DNA of 64,000 bases from Bacteroidota bacterium (GTDB lineage Bacteria > Bacteroidota > Bacteroidia > AKYH767-A > 2013-40CM-41-45). The notes beneath the pieces are model-generated. The model was given only the letters and a program-made list of their open reading frames with translations. It did not search any database and was not told the origin of the DNA. The translations under genes were made by a program, and so were the position numbers. Positions 47,009 through 56,818 of the stretch are shown here, piece by piece (within the stretch, counting starts at the first letter, position 1; every line of letters begins with the position of its first letter). The stretch lies in assembly GCA_016713765.1 (NCBI GenBank), contig JADJON010000001.1, positions 186,001-250,000 on the forward strand, in the 5' to 3' direction.

Positions 47009-50000
47009 ATGAAAAGGGAAAGTTCCTACTTACCAATGCTGTTGCTGTTGGCCTGCATTTTTGCATTGCCGGCTTTCGGACAACAGGACATTAAAACGGT
47101 TCGCACATCCTGGGTCGACAGTTTAAAGATCATGGGACAGATGACCGGAAAGGAACAGTATGTCAACTACAGTGCGCAACCGATCAGCATGCCCGCGTCG
47201 AACCAGCGGGGTGTAGTCATCCCGAATCAGACAACGGCTACTTCCTGTAATTGCTGGCTCCCACGGGATGCTACCTGGCAGATCGGTCAATTCGACGGAA
47301 GCGGAGGCAGTGGTGGTCCCGGTGTTGCACCGGAATATCGAAACGACGACTGGACCACCCCGATCATCAACCTTCCATTCAATTTTTGCTTTTACGGTAC
47401 CACGGTCACACAAGTCTATTTGAATAATAACGGTAACGTCTCCATCGGCGCGCCTTACTCCACTTTTACCGCGAACACTTTTCCGGATCCGACCTACACC
47501 ATGATCGCTCCGTTCTGGGGTGACGTTGATACCCGCGCAGCAGGCAGCGGGTTGGTTTACTATCAGCTCACGGCTACTCACCTCGTGGTGCAATGGGAAA
47601 GTGTCGGTTACTTCGGCAATCACGACGACTTACTCAACACCTTCCAACTGATCATGACCGATGGCAGTGATCCTTTGCTGCCTCCGGGAAATAACGTTCA
47701 GTTCTGCTACCGTGACATGCAGTGGACAACCGGCGACGCCTCCGGAGGAAGCGGCGGTTTCGGCGGAACTGCCGCTACTGTGGGCGTGAACAAAGGCAAT
47801 GGCATCGACTATATCCAGATCGGCTTGTACGATCAGGCCGGTGCCGCTTACGACGGTCCGTTCGGCGCGAACGACGGCATTGACATGCTCGACAACCAGA
47901 CGTTCCTCTTTAACGTCTGTGTCAGCGGCACTTCCAACATCCCTCCACTCATCAATTCCGATCAGGTGTGCGATACATTGTCTGTGTGTGAGAACGACAC
48001 CCTCATCATCGATGCGGTTTACCTTTCACCTGAATTCGGTCAGATCACCGTACCCAACGTGAACGCGAACGGTATGCCCGGTGTCAGTACACTGAGCAGT
48101 ACCAGTGGTAACATCGCGCTTCAACAGGTTCAGATCATCGGACAACCAGGCAACGTAGGCTATCACACGATCTTTCTCGAAGGAACGGATAATGGTACGC
48201 CCGCTCAAACAGCCAGTGCACCGATCGTGATCCGTGTCATACCCGCACCAAACGCCAACTTCACGGTAAGCCCTACCGGAATGCAATTACCCGGCACCCT
48301 GTTCACCTTCACCAACACCAGCGTGGGCGGCTTCAGCGCCGTATGGGATTTTGGCGACGGGTCTCCTCCTTCCTCGCTATACAATACCTCGCACATCTAC
48401 GGAAGCGGTGGCACGTACACGGTTACCCTGACGGTCACCAGCCCCAACGGTTGCACCGACGTCTTTACGCAACAAGTGCAGATCCAGCAATGCGGAACCG
48501 CTTCGTTTACCACTTCCAACGTGTGTGCAGGCAGTCCTTCACTGATCACCTTCACGGGTACAGCGGGAGTAGGCGCCACGTACAACTGGAACTTTGCCGG
48601 TGGTACCGTAGTGTCGGGTTCGGGCCAGGGTCCCTATAACGTGGTCTGGAACACACCGGGCAACTACAACGTCACGGTCGATGTCTCTTCCACCGGTTGC
48701 TCCAACGTTTCCGCGTCTCAGGGAGTAACGATACAAGCGGTTCCCAATGCTTCGATTTCGGCAGCCGCCGCCGTTTGTGCGGGACAGAACAATGCCATCA
48801 ACTTCAACGGTACGGCCGGCGCGGGTGCCACCTATGCCTGGACGTTCGGCGGAGGCACGGTCACTTCGGGCTCCGGCGCGGGGCCCTACAATGTGAATTG
48901 GGCCGCTCCGGGGAATCCGAATCTTCAGGTGATCGTAACAGAAAACGGATGTCGCGACACCGCTAACTTTGCCGTTACAGTAAACGCAATCCCGACCTCT
49001 CCCTTTACGGTTCCATCGTCAGCATGCGAAGGCACGCCGATGACCGTCACCTATACCGGAACGGCTGGTGGCGCTGCCAACTACAGTTGGAATTTCAACG
49101 GCGGAACGGTGCTCAGTGGTTCGGGTCAAGGTCCGTACAGCATCCAGTGGAACAACGCCGGCAACTACAACGTCAGTCTTACTGTCACCGAAAACGGCTG
49201 TACTTCCGCACCTACCAGTGTAGCGGTAACGATGAACGATTATCCTGTTGCCGCCTTCACAGCGGATAACGCAGTATGCATCAACGAAGACAACACCATC
49301 AACTTCTCCGGAACGGCGATCGCCGGGGCTACCTACAACTGGAACTTCGGCAGTGGAACAGTAGGTTCCGGCTCGGGTTCGGGTCCGTATGTTGTCCATT
49401 GGGCGAACGCGGGGAATGAAACGGTCACCCTGATTGTGAACCAGAATGGCTGCCGCGATACCAGTACGTTCAACGTGCGGGTGAACCCGATTCCGAATTC
49501 GACTTTCAACTTGCCCACTCCTGTTTGCGAAGGGACTCCCATGTCGTTTGCCTACACGGGCACAGCCGGAGCGGGCGCGACCTACAACTGGACCTTCACC
49601 AATGGTACCGTACAGTCCGGTAGCGGTCCGGGGCCGTTGAATGTGTCGTGGAACGATGCGGGCACCTACGCCGTGTCGCTTACCGTCACAGAGAACGGTT
49701 GTACCTCACCGGTCACCAACCAACAGGTGACCCTGTATGATTATCCGGTCGCCGCCGTGAGCGGATCTCCGACCGTATGTGTCAACGGCGACAATGCAAT
49801 CTCCTTCACCGGTACCGCGATCCCCGGAGCAACCTATAGCTGGAACTTCGGAAACGGAACCGTTGTGTCCGGTAGCGGAGCCGGCCCTTACACGGTACGC
49901 TGGGCGGCCGATGGCACGGCAACGGTTTCCGTGTTGGTATCGCAAAACGGCTGCAGCGATTCGTCCACCTTCAACGTTCGCATCTATCCAATCCCGACCT

Positions 50001-51517
50001 CGGCATTCAGCATCCCGCCGAATGTATGCGTGAACGATCCGCTGTCAATTTCCTACACGGGAAGCGCCAGCGCTGCCGCCACCTATACCTGGAACTTCGG
50101 CAGCGGTTCGGTACTCGCCGGAAGTGGTTCAGGGCCCTATAGTGTCGTTTGGAATACTTCCGGAAATCCGGCTGTTACGCTTTCGGTGACGGAGAATGGT
50201 TGCGTATCCCCTGTTACCACGCTCAACACGTTCATCGCTCCCCTGCCTGTGCCGCATGCCGGCCTTGACGTAGGCGATTGCTCCGGAACATCCGTCAACA
50301 TCGGCGCCCCTCCGATCGCCGGAGAAACCTATTCCTGGTCCCCGGCATTGGGTCTGGCCGATCCCGCCGCGAGCTCCACCTCCGTTTCTTTGAATAACAT
50401 TGGAACGAATAACCGCACGGACCGGTACATTCTCACGGTGACCTCCAGTTATGGATGTGTCAACCGTGATACCGTTGATGTAACAGCCTTCCCGGTTCCT
50501 GCCGCCACCTTTGCCCGACCGACCGGTCAGTGTCTGGAAGACAATGCCTTCACCTTTAATGCAGGCGGCTTGGTGTTCCCGGGCGTTGATCTCCAGTGGG
50601 ATTTTAGTCCATCCGCTTCCACGCCGACCAGCACCGATCAGAACCCTCAACCCGTTAGCTATTCGGCTCCCGGCGTTTATACCGTAACCCTCCATTCTTC
50701 CTACAACGGTTGCCCCGGACCCGACTATATCGATTCGATCGAAGTCTTCGCGATGCCGGTTGCATCCTTCGAGCCGTTGGTGATCAATGGCTGTGAACCG
50801 CTGACCGTACCTTTCCTGAATACCAGCGCAGGCGACATCAACACCTACGAATGGAACTACTTCGACGGAGCGGGCGATGCGATCGCCGAACCTTCCCACA
50901 CATTCGAGAAAGCAGGCACTTATACCGTCATGTTGGTAGTGACAAGCAATGAGGGTTGCCGCGCCGACACCATCCTTCCGAACATCATCACGGTATGGCC
51001 GCAGCCTGTCGCCGGGTTCATCCCGAATCCATCGGTAACGACGATCTGGGAACCGGTGATCAGCTTCGACAATACCACCATCAAAGCGGATTCGTACAAG
51101 TGGGACTTTGGCGACAGTACCAGCACCTCCCTGCATGAGCCCACGCACCGGTACACGCAGGTGGGCGCCTATCTGGTCACCTTGTATACGATCAACCAGT
51201 ACGGTTGCGCTGACACCGCCATTGGTACGATCCGCGTCGAACAAGGCTTCAACTTCTATGTACCGAACGCCTTCACCCCCAACGGTGATGGGGTGAACGA
51301 CACGTTCCGAGGTTTGGGCACCTCGTTCAAAACGTATGAGTTATGGATCTATAACCGTTGGGGTCGTCAAATCTACTATACCAACGACTACGAAAAACCC
51401 TGGGACGGATCGATGGATGATCCGGTACAGAATGAAGTGTTCACCTACCGCATCCGGGTGGTGGACATCTTCGACAAAGACCATACGTACCTCGGACACG
51501 TTTCGGTAGTACGCTAA
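47009..51517 (+). CDS. Giant nidogen-like/PKD-repeat protein with gliding-type CHU C-terminus
   Basis: ATG at 47009 gives the signal peptide SYLPMLLLLACIFALPAFGQ; the upstream in-frame start at 46928 adds 27 residues. 1,502 residues, intact. Residues ~100-300 are nidogen-like (NLPFNFCFYGTTVTQVYLNN, YTMIAPFWGDVDTRAAGSGL). From ~430 there is a PKD domain, then seven tandem PKD-like repeats of ~85 residues, and further PKD units (AVWDFGDGSPPSSLYN, SYKWDFGDSTSTSLHEPTHR). The last ~85 residues (VPNAFTPNGDGVNDTFRGLG, YELWIYNRWGRQIYYTNDYE) are the CHU/gliding-motility type B T9SS sorting domain. Likely a surface adhesin or filament component. Substrate or target unknown. A strong terminator follows. 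Confidence 0.9.
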   Translation: MKRESSYLPMLLLLACIFALPAFGQQDIKTVRTSWVDSLKIMGQMTGKEQYVNYSAQPISMPASNQRGVVIPNQTTATSCNCWLPRDATWQIGQFDGSGGSGGPGVAPEYRNDDWTTPIINLPFNFCFYGTTVTQVYLNNNGNVSIGAPYSTFTANTFPDPTYTMIAPFWGDVDTRAAGSGLVYYQLTATHLVVQWESVGYFGNHDDLLNTFQLIMTDGSDPLLPPGNNVQFCYRDMQWTTGDASGGSGGFGGTAATVGVNKGNGIDYIQIGLYDQAGAAYDGPFGANDGIDMLDNQTFLFNVCVSGTSNIPPLINSDQVCDTLSVCENDTLIIDAVYLSPEFGQITVPNVNANGMPGVSTLSSTSGNIALQQVQIIGQPGNVGYHTIFLEGTDNGTPAQTASAPIVIRVIPAPNANFTVSPTGMQLPGTLFTFTNTSVGGFSAVWDFGDGSPPSSLYNTSHIYGSGGTYTVTLTVTSPNGCTDVFTQQVQIQQCGTASFTTSNVCAGSPSLITFTGTAGVGATYNWNFAGGTVVSGSGQGPYNVVWNTPGNYNVTVDVSSTGCSNVSASQGVTIQAVPNASISAAAAVCAGQNNAINFNGTAGAGATYAWTFGGGTVTSGSGAGPYNVNWAAPGNPNLQVIVTENGCRDTANFAVTVNAIPTSPFTVPSSACEGTPMTVTYTGTAGGAANYSWNFNGGTVLSGSGQGPYSIQWNNAGNYNVSLTVTENGCTSAPTSVAVTMNDYPVAAFTADNAVCINEDNTINFSGTAIAGATYNWNFGSGTVGSGSGSGPYVVHWANAGNETVTLIVNQNGCRDTSTFNVRVNPIPNSTFNLPTPVCEGTPMSFAYTGTAGAGATYNWTFTNGTVQSGSGPGPLNVSWNDAGTYAVSLTVTENGCTSPVTNQQVTLYDYPVAAVSGSPTVCVNGDNAISFTGTAIPGATYSWNFGNGTVVSGSGAGPYTVRWAADGTATVSVLVSQNGCSDSSTFNVRIYPIPTSAFSIPPNVCVNDPLSISYTGSASAAATYTWNFGSGSVLAGSGSGPYSVVWNTSGNPAVTLSVTENGCVSPVTTLNTFIAPLPVPHAGLDVGDCSGTSVNIGAPPIAGETYSWSPALGLADPAASSTSVSLNNIGTNNRTDRYILTVTSSYGCVNRDTVDVTAFPVPAATFARPTGQCLEDNAFTFNAGGLVFPGVDLQWDFSPSASTPTSTDQNPQPVSYSAPGVYTVTLHSSYNGCPGPDYIDSIEVFAMPVASFEPLVINGCEPLTVPFLNTSAGDINTYEWNYFDGAGDAIAEPSHTFEKAGTYTVMLVVTSNEGCRADTILPNIITVWPQPVAGFIPNPSVTTIWEPVISFDNTTIKADSYKWDFGDSTSTSLHEPTHRYTQVGAYLVTLYTINQYGCADTAIGTIRVEQGFNFYVPNAFTPNGDGVNDTFRGLGTSFKTYELWIYNRWGRQIYYTNDYEKPWDGSMDDPVQNEVFTYRIRVVDIFDKDHTYLGHVSVVR
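48490..50235 (+). repeat. Seven tandem PKD-like repeats within the giant gene
   Basis: Seven copies of ~250 bp, each encoding an element such as TYNWNF...GGTVxSGSGxGPYxVxW...GN followed by ExGC and a proline hinge. Nucleotide identity between units is moderate and codons differ, so the array is old or diversified rather than freshly duplicated. Confidence 0.85.
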
Positions 51518-51527
51518 TTGCACAGGT

Positions 51528-51574
51528 AAAACGCTCCTTGTGATGGACGCATGTTCATGACAAGGAGCGTTTTT
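51528..51574 (+). terminator. Rho-independent terminator
   Basis: AAAACGCTCCTTG at 51528-51540 pairs perfectly with CAAGGAGCGTTTT at 51561-51573 around a 20-nt loop, followed by T. It lies 11 nt after the giant gene's stop. Confidence 0.85.
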
Positions 51575-51616
51575 CATTTCTGTACCTTTAAGCCATCGGA
51601 ATTGCCGGCGCAAATC

Positions 51617-52210
51617 ATGCACCAGAACACACCGCTATACGGACTCGTGCTTGCCGGTGGCGAAAGCCGTAGGATGGGTAGCGCAAAAGCTGCGCTGGAG
51701 TATCACGGGCTTCCGGAATCAGATCGCATGGTGGACTTGCTGAGACGATCTTGCACGAGTGTCTACGTCGGATGCCGTGAAGACCAACTGAGCAGCTTGC
51801 CCGAACATCATCTTCCCATCAGCGACCTGCCGCGCTTCGCCGGCAATGGACCCATCGGCAGCTTGTTGTCAGCCTGGACGGTTTTTCCAGACGTGGACTG
51901 GTTCGTTGTCGGTTGTGATTATCCATTTTTCGGCGTACCGGCAGTGGAATATCTCCTGCAAGCCGACGCCTCGGAAGGTTGGTCAGGCTTTCACAACAAC
52001 GAAACCCAAGAGCCCGAACCGTTGTTGGGTATTTATCGGCAATCCCTGCGGGAAACGCTTTTTCTATATTTCGAAAAAGGCGGTCGTTCACTCCGGAAAT
52101 TTCTCCACTCCCTGGAGCAAGATCCTCTTTTACCGGAAGATCCCCGTTGGATTCGCTCCATTGATACACGGGAAGATTATCTCCTGACATTACAAACCCT
52201 ACGATCATGA
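51617..52210 (+). CDS. mobA: Molybdenum cofactor guanylyltransferase
   Basis: Adds GMP to molybdopterin to form the MGD cofactor. The signature is GLVLAGGESRRMGSAKAAL near residues 9-27 (GTP/Mg-binding loop), with the later Asp in WFVVGCDYPFFG and the EPLLGIYRQS segment. ATG at 51617; an in-frame upstream start at 51551 would overlap the terminator. 197 residues, normal for MobA. It is the first gene of a molybdenum-enzyme operon; its stop overlaps the fdhD start by 4 nt (ATGA). Confidence 0.9.
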   Translation: MHQNTPLYGLVLAGGESRRMGSAKAALEYHGLPESDRMVDLLRRSCTSVYVGCREDQLSSLPEHHLPISDLPRFAGNGPIGSLLSAWTVFPDVDWFVVGCDYPFFGVPAVEYLLQADASEGWSGFHNNETQEPEPLLGIYRQSLRETLFLYFEKGGRSLRKFLHSLEQDPLLPEDPRWIRSIDTREDYLLTLQTLRS

Positions 52211-53061
52211 GTCAGTCTTCGGTAAGCAATGTCCGGATCAGGCGATTCAGTGGTGGAAGCTGGTCGGAAGACCCCGATCTAGTTGTTCGGGAAGAACCGC
52301 TGGAGATACGGCTGGGATTGGGTCCGCGGGAATCACGGGAGCAAGAGAGCATTTCCGTCACCATGCGGACGCCCGGACATGATTTCGAGCTGGCACTCGG
52401 CTTTCTGCGGACAGAAGGTGTCATACAACATCCGCAAGACGTGCACACGGTTCGTTACTGCACGGATGGCGGTCGTAAGGAAGAGCAGGAGAACATTGTC
52501 CGGGTGGAATTGAACGAAGCAGTACCGGTAGACCTTGCGCGCCTCCAACGACACGTTTATACCTCCTCGAGTTGCGGCGTGTGCGGAAAAACTTCCCTGG
52601 AAGCGGTTCATCAGCTTTGTCCTTCTACACAAAGTGCACATGCTCAGAATTTCCAATTGGACGCAATCAAACTCACGACGGTGCCCGAAGCGGTACGGAA
52701 CGCTCAAACCGTCTTCACGCATACTGGCGGCTTACACGCTGCAGCGCTCGTCGACTCATCAGGAACCGTTCGTTTGCTGCGGGAAGATGTCGGCCGACAC
52801 AACGCAGTCGATAAACTCATTGGAGCCAGCTTCGCAAAAGGTGATGAATTACTGGACACATATGCGCTTTTCCTAAGCGGACGCGCGGGCTTTGAACTGG
52901 TTCAGAAAGCCGCCATGGCCGGTATTCCGCTGGTTGCTTCGGTAGGAGCGCCGAGCGATCTGGCCGTCTCCCTTGCACAAAGAACGGGTATCACCCTGGT
53001 TGGTTTTTTGCGGGAAGGGCGATTCAATGTTTATTCACATCCTCAACGAATACGCCACTGA
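52207..53061 (+). CDS. fdhD: Formate dehydrogenase accessory sulfurtransferase FdhD
   Basis: Transfers sulfur to the molybdenum or tungsten bis-MGD cofactor before insertion into formate dehydrogenase-type enzymes. The catalytic CxxC is in SSSCGVCGKTSLEAV (Cys123 and Cys126). Family segments: FELALGFLRTEGVI, FTHTGGLHAAALVDSSG, REDVGRHNAVDKLIGAS, and YALFLSGRAGFELVQKAAMA. 284 residues, intact. Between mobA and the oxidoreductase it should serve. Confidence 0.93.
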   Translation: MSQSSVSNVRIRRFSGGSWSEDPDLVVREEPLEIRLGLGPRESREQESISVTMRTPGHDFELALGFLRTEGVIQHPQDVHTVRYCTDGGRKEEQENIVRVELNEAVPVDLARLQRHVYTSSSCGVCGKTSLEAVHQLCPSTQSAHAQNFQLDAIKLTTVPEAVRNAQTVFTHTGGLHAAALVDSSGTVRLLREDVGRHNAVDKLIGASFAKGDELLDTYALFLSGRAGFELVQKAAMAGIPLVASVGAPSDLAVSLAQRTGITLVGFLREGRFNVYSHPQRIRH

Positions 53062-53155
53062 CGAATCGTATTTTACACGTGCAATAAGGACAGTATTTTT
53101 ATTGCGGGATCGGCACCTTTGGCAACGATTTCAACTAATCCACCTACCCCATTGC

Positions 53156-55468
53156 ATGGCAGAAGAGAAAGACTCCGCTCTCCCCAATCCTGAAAACCCC
53201 GAGCGTTTTACGGGGCTCCGGTTGGGAAAACTGAAGACCGCTGCGGCCGGAATACCCGGAGTAGCGGCCGCTGCTGTTCATGTGTTTCGTGAAATGGATG
53301 TGGCGCGCGGAATGAAGGCGTTGCTCAAGCTGAACCAGAAGGACGGATATGATTGTCCCGGCTGCGCCTGGCCGGATCCGGACGACGAGCGGTCGACCAT
53401 CGCCGAGTACTGCGAGAACGGAGCCAAAGCCATCGCGGAAGAAGCCACGACCCGAAAGCTCGGCCCCGAATTCTTTGCTGCAAACAGTGTAGCTGCCCTT
53501 TCGCAACTCAACGACTACGAAATCGGAAAGAAGGGCCGGATCGCGCAACCGATGTTTTTGGGTAAGGGCGAAACGCATTACCGTCCGATCAACTGGGACG
53601 ATGCGTTTAGGAAGATCGCCGCGCATCTCAACAAATTGGCGAGTCCCGACGAAGCGATTTTCTACACTTCGGGCCGGACAAGCAATGAAGCGGCTTTTCT
53701 TTATCAACTATTCGTACGGGAATACGGCACGAACAACCTGCCCGACTGCTCCAACATGTGCCATGAATCATCCGGTGTTGCACTGAATGAATCATTGGGG
53801 ATCGGAAAGGGTTCTGTAACGCTGGAAGACTTTAATCACGCGGAAGTGATCATCATTCTCGGTCAGAATCCGGGAACGAATCATCCACGAATGCTGACGG
53901 CCCTGAAGAAGGCGAAAGAGAACGGCGCTGTCATCATTTCGGTGAATCCCCTGCCGGAGACCGGCCTGATGGGATTCAACGATCCGCAAACCGCGAAAGG
54001 CATCCTGGGTATCAAAGCCCGGCTCACGGACATCTTTCTGCAAGTGCGCATCAACGGCGACCTGGCATTGCTGCAACTCATCAACCGTGCGCTGATCGAA
54101 GCGGAACGTTCTGAGCCGGGTAAAGTGCTGGACCATGATTTTATCCGTGATCATACCAGCGGATTCGATGCGTACACTCAGGAAATTTTCCGTTCGTCCA
54201 AACAAGAGTTGTTGCGGAATTGTGGCATATCTCAAAAGAAGATCGATGAAACAGTCGAGGTACTGAAAAACCGGAAACGGATCATCGCCTGCTGGGCGAT
54301 GGGACTTACCCAACACAAGAATGCAGTCGATACGATCAAAGAGGTGGTGAATCTACTCTTGCTGAAAGGAAGTATCGGGAAACCCGGTGCCGGCACATGT
54401 CCGGTTCGGGGCCACAGCAATGTTCAGGGTGATCGTACGATGGGAATCTACGAAAAGCCGTCTCCGAAATTCCTCGAGCAGATCGAGCGCTCCTTCGGCT
54501 TCAAGCCTCCGCAAGAACACGGTTATGATACCGTGGAGTGCATTCACGCGATGCACGAAGGGAAGGCCAAGGTATTCATCGGCATGGGCGGCAATTTTCT
54601 TTCCGCTACTCCGGATACCGTTTATACCGCCGAGGCACTTCGTAAGTGCGCGTTGACCGTTCACGTCTCCACAAAATTGAACCGCAGTCATCTCATTCAC
54701 GGCGAGGAGGCGATCATACTCCCGACGTATGGCCGAAGCGATCTGGATGTGATCAACGGTGAACGACAATTCATCAGTTGTGAAAATTCAATGGGCGTCG
54801 TGCAACTCAGCAAGGGCAGCCTGCGGCCCATCTCCGACCAATTGTTGAGCGAGCCGGTGATTGTTTCCCGTCTTGCAAAGGCGACATTGGGAAGTCGCAG
54901 TCGGATCGACTGGAATTCGTTTGAACAGCATTACGACCGTATCCGTGATGCCATCGAGCGTACCATTCCGGGTTTTGAACGATACAACGAGCGCGTTCGG
55001 GAACCGGGCGGCTTCTACCTGCCCAACTGTACGCGGGAAGGAACGTTTGAAACCCTCAGCGGAAAGGCGCACTTCAGTTCAGCCAGTGTCACGGATATTC
55101 CGCTGGAGCAAGGAGAGTTCCTGATGATGACCATTCGGAGTCACGATCAATTCAACACAACCATCTACGGTCTCAACGACCGATACCGGGGAGTTTACAA
55201 CGAACGCAGGGTGATCTTCCTGCATCCGGACGATATCGCTGATGCGGGATTGTCCGGTGGTGACGTAGTGGATCTTTTCAACCGGTTCGAAGGAACTGAG
55301 CGGGTGGCGCATCGGTTCATCGTCGTACCGTTTGATATTCCTCGCCAATGCGCGGCGACTTACTTTCCGGAGGCGAATGTTCTGGTGCCGATCGGCAGTG
55401 TGGCGGAAAAAAGCAACACCCCGACCTCGAAATCGGTCGTGATCCGGATTCGTAAATCGGCAGTTTAA
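53156..55468 (+). CDS. FdhF/YdeP-family molybdopterin oxidoreductase
   Basis: A bis-MGD enzyme of ~770 residues. ATG at 53156 (MAEEKDSALPNPENPERFTG) is preferred to in-frame starts at 52973 and 53027 that overlap fdhD and lack family similarity. Landmarks: DGYDCPGCAWPDPDDERSTI, FYTSGRTSNEAAFLYQLFVR, NNLPDCSNMCHESSGVALNE (the Cys is a possible Mo ligand or a replacement of selenocysteine), ILGQNPGTNHPRMLTALKKA, GTCPVRGHSNVQGDRTMGI, and the C-terminal MGD-binding domain (MMTIRSHDQFNTTIYGLNDR). YdeP-like proteins have no settled physiological substrate; E. coli YdeP is linked to acid resistance. The operon supplies its cofactor. Confidence 0.9.
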   Translation: MAEEKDSALPNPENPERFTGLRLGKLKTAAAGIPGVAAAAVHVFREMDVARGMKALLKLNQKDGYDCPGCAWPDPDDERSTIAEYCENGAKAIAEEATTRKLGPEFFAANSVAALSQLNDYEIGKKGRIAQPMFLGKGETHYRPINWDDAFRKIAAHLNKLASPDEAIFYTSGRTSNEAAFLYQLFVREYGTNNLPDCSNMCHESSGVALNESLGIGKGSVTLEDFNHAEVIIILGQNPGTNHPRMLTALKKAKENGAVIISVNPLPETGLMGFNDPQTAKGILGIKARLTDIFLQVRINGDLALLQLINRALIEAERSEPGKVLDHDFIRDHTSGFDAYTQEIFRSSKQELLRNCGISQKKIDETVEVLKNRKRIIACWAMGLTQHKNAVDTIKEVVNLLLLKGSIGKPGAGTCPVRGHSNVQGDRTMGIYEKPSPKFLEQIERSFGFKPPQEHGYDTVECIHAMHEGKAKVFIGMGGNFLSATPDTVYTAEALRKCALTVHVSTKLNRSHLIHGEEAIILPTYGRSDLDVINGERQFISCENSMGVVQLSKGSLRPISDQLLSEPVIVSRLAKATLGSRSRIDWNSFEQHYDRIRDAIERTIPGFERYNERVREPGGFYLPNCTREGTFETLSGKAHFSSASVTDIPLEQGEFLMMTIRSHDQFNTTIYGLNDRYRGVYNERRVIFLHPDDIADAGLSGGDVVDLFNRFEGTERVAHRFIVVPFDIPRQCAATYFPEANVLVPIGSVAEKSNTPTSKSVVIRIRKSAV

Positions 55469-55473
55469 TCCGT

Positions 55474-56751
55474 TCAGTTGGGGCGTGGAGCCGGTTTGGC
55501 TCCTCCTTTTCCCCGATGACCACGTCCGCTTCGACCGTTAAATCGACCGCCTTTTCCTGATGGACGTCCTTTACCGGGCGGTCGGCGACCGGGGTCATAA
55601 GCCGGACCGCTGCCGATTTTTTCCGGGAGCGGCATCTTGGGGACGGTTGCTTCAATCAGACTTTCGATCTGCCCGAAGCGTCGTTGATCCAATTCACTGA
55701 TCAGGGTAATGGCTTCCCCTGTTGTAGCGGCTCGCGCGGTGCGCCCGACTCGGTGTACATAGTCTTCGGCGTCACCAGGCACATCGTAGTTGATCACCAT
55801 GCCGATGTTTTCGATATCGATACCCCTGGATAAAATGTCGGTGGCCACCAGAATACGGGTCGTACGACTTCGAAAACGGAGCAGGACGTTTTCGCGTTCC
55901 TCCTGTGCAAGGTCGCTGTGGATAGCCTCGACCGGCAATTTGGCCTGACGAAGCTCCTTTTCCAATTGCTTGACCGTAACCTTTCGCGACGCGAACACGA
56001 TCACGGTTTTGTCCGCATGTTGTTTCAGTATCTCGAGCAACAACGGTCCCTTTTGGGTTTCATACACCACATAGGCTTTCTGATCAACGCCGGCCGCGGG
56101 TTTACTGAGCGCGATGTTCACTTCGGCCGGGTCCTGCAGAATGCGCTTGGCGAGTTCCCGGATTTTAGGCGGCATCGTCGCGCTGAACATCAGGTTCTGC
56201 CGTTGCTTCGGGAGAAAACTGATGATGCGCAGGATGTCGTCGAGGAATCCCATGTCGAGCATCTTGTCGGCTTCGTCCAGGATCAACGTATCGAGCTGAT
56301 CGAATCGGACATACCCGAGGTTGAGGTGACTCAAGAGTCGACCCGGTGTTGCGACGATGATGGAAGCGCCGTCGGTCAGCGCCCGTTTCTCCCGGTCGAA
56401 CGACATGCCGTCGTTGCCGCCATAGATCGGAATCGAGCTGGCGTGGGTGAAATAAGAAAAACCCTGCAGGGCCTGATCGATCTGTAATGCCAGTTCACGC
56501 GTGGGCGCGATGACCAGCGCGGAGGTATGGGGAATTTCCTGCCGGGAGATCTTGTCCAGCACCGGAAGCAGGTACGCTGCGGTCTTGCCGGTACCGGTCT
56601 GTGCACAGGCGATCAGGTCCCGTCCATCCAGGATGAGCGGGATCACCTGGGCTTGTATGGGTGTCGGAGACTGGAATCCCATTGCGTCCAGGCCGTCCAG
56701 GAGGCTGTCGCATAGGCCCAGATCTTCGAAATAGTGTGTCGGTTGTTCCAC
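55474..56751 (-). CDS. DEAD-box RNA helicase (RhlE-like)
   Basis: 425 residues, intact. Motifs: Q-motif region GFQSPTPIQAQVIPL, Walker A ACAQTGTGKTAAYLLPVLD (about 49-57), APTRELALQ, TPGRLLSHL, LILDEADKMLDMGF (DEAD), MFSATMPP, RGIDIENIGMVINYDVPGD, and the arginine finger HRVGRTARA. The C-terminal ~45 residues are a glycine-, arginine- and lysine-rich tail (GRRPPGKGRPSGKGGRFNGR) that likely binds RNA. It begins with GTG at 56751, a few bases after a strong -7 box. Likely role in RNA remodelling at low temperature or in rRNA maturation. Confidence 0.93.
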   Translation of the reverse strand: MEQPTHYFEDLGLCDSLLDGLDAMGFQSPTPIQAQVIPLILDGRDLIACAQTGTGKTAAYLLPVLDKISRQEIPHTSALVIAPTRELALQIDQALQGFSYFTHASSIPIYGGNDGMSFDREKRALTDGASIIVATPGRLLSHLNLGYVRFDQLDTLILDEADKMLDMGFLDDILRIISFLPKQRQNLMFSATMPPKIRELAKRILQDPAEVNIALSKPAAGVDQKAYVVYETQKGPLLLEILKQHADKTVIVFASRKVTVKQLEKELRQAKLPVEAIHSDLAQEERENVLLRFRSRTTRILVATDILSRGIDIENIGMVINYDVPGDAEDYVHRVGRTARAATTGEAITLISELDQRRFGQIESLIEATVPKMPLPEKIGSGPAYDPGRRPPGKGRPSGKGGRFNGRSGRGHRGKGGAKPAPRPN

Positions 56752-56755
56752 GAAG

Positions 56756-56763
56756 CAAAGGTA
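56756..56763 (-). promoter_or_regulatory. -7 box at the helicase start, possible leaderless mRNA
   Basis: On the minus strand TACCTTTG is an exact TAnnTTTG and ends 4 nt before the GTG start at 56751. The same octamer sits 7 nt before purF. Transcription would start at or within the first codon. Confidence 0.4.
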
Positions 56764-56818
56764 CGCCCTCCGAACGGTATCCCGAGCGGTATCCTTATCT
56801 TTCTACAAGCTATCGACT

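Noticed and set aside
48490..50235. Regular ~250-bp repeats considered as a CRISPR-like or satellite array
   Set aside because: The frame is maintained and the units encode PKD domains. There are no short identical repeats with unique spacers.
50129..51244. A 371-codon minus-strand ORF
   Set aside because: Antisense to the PKD-repeat gene; open only because of its codon bias.
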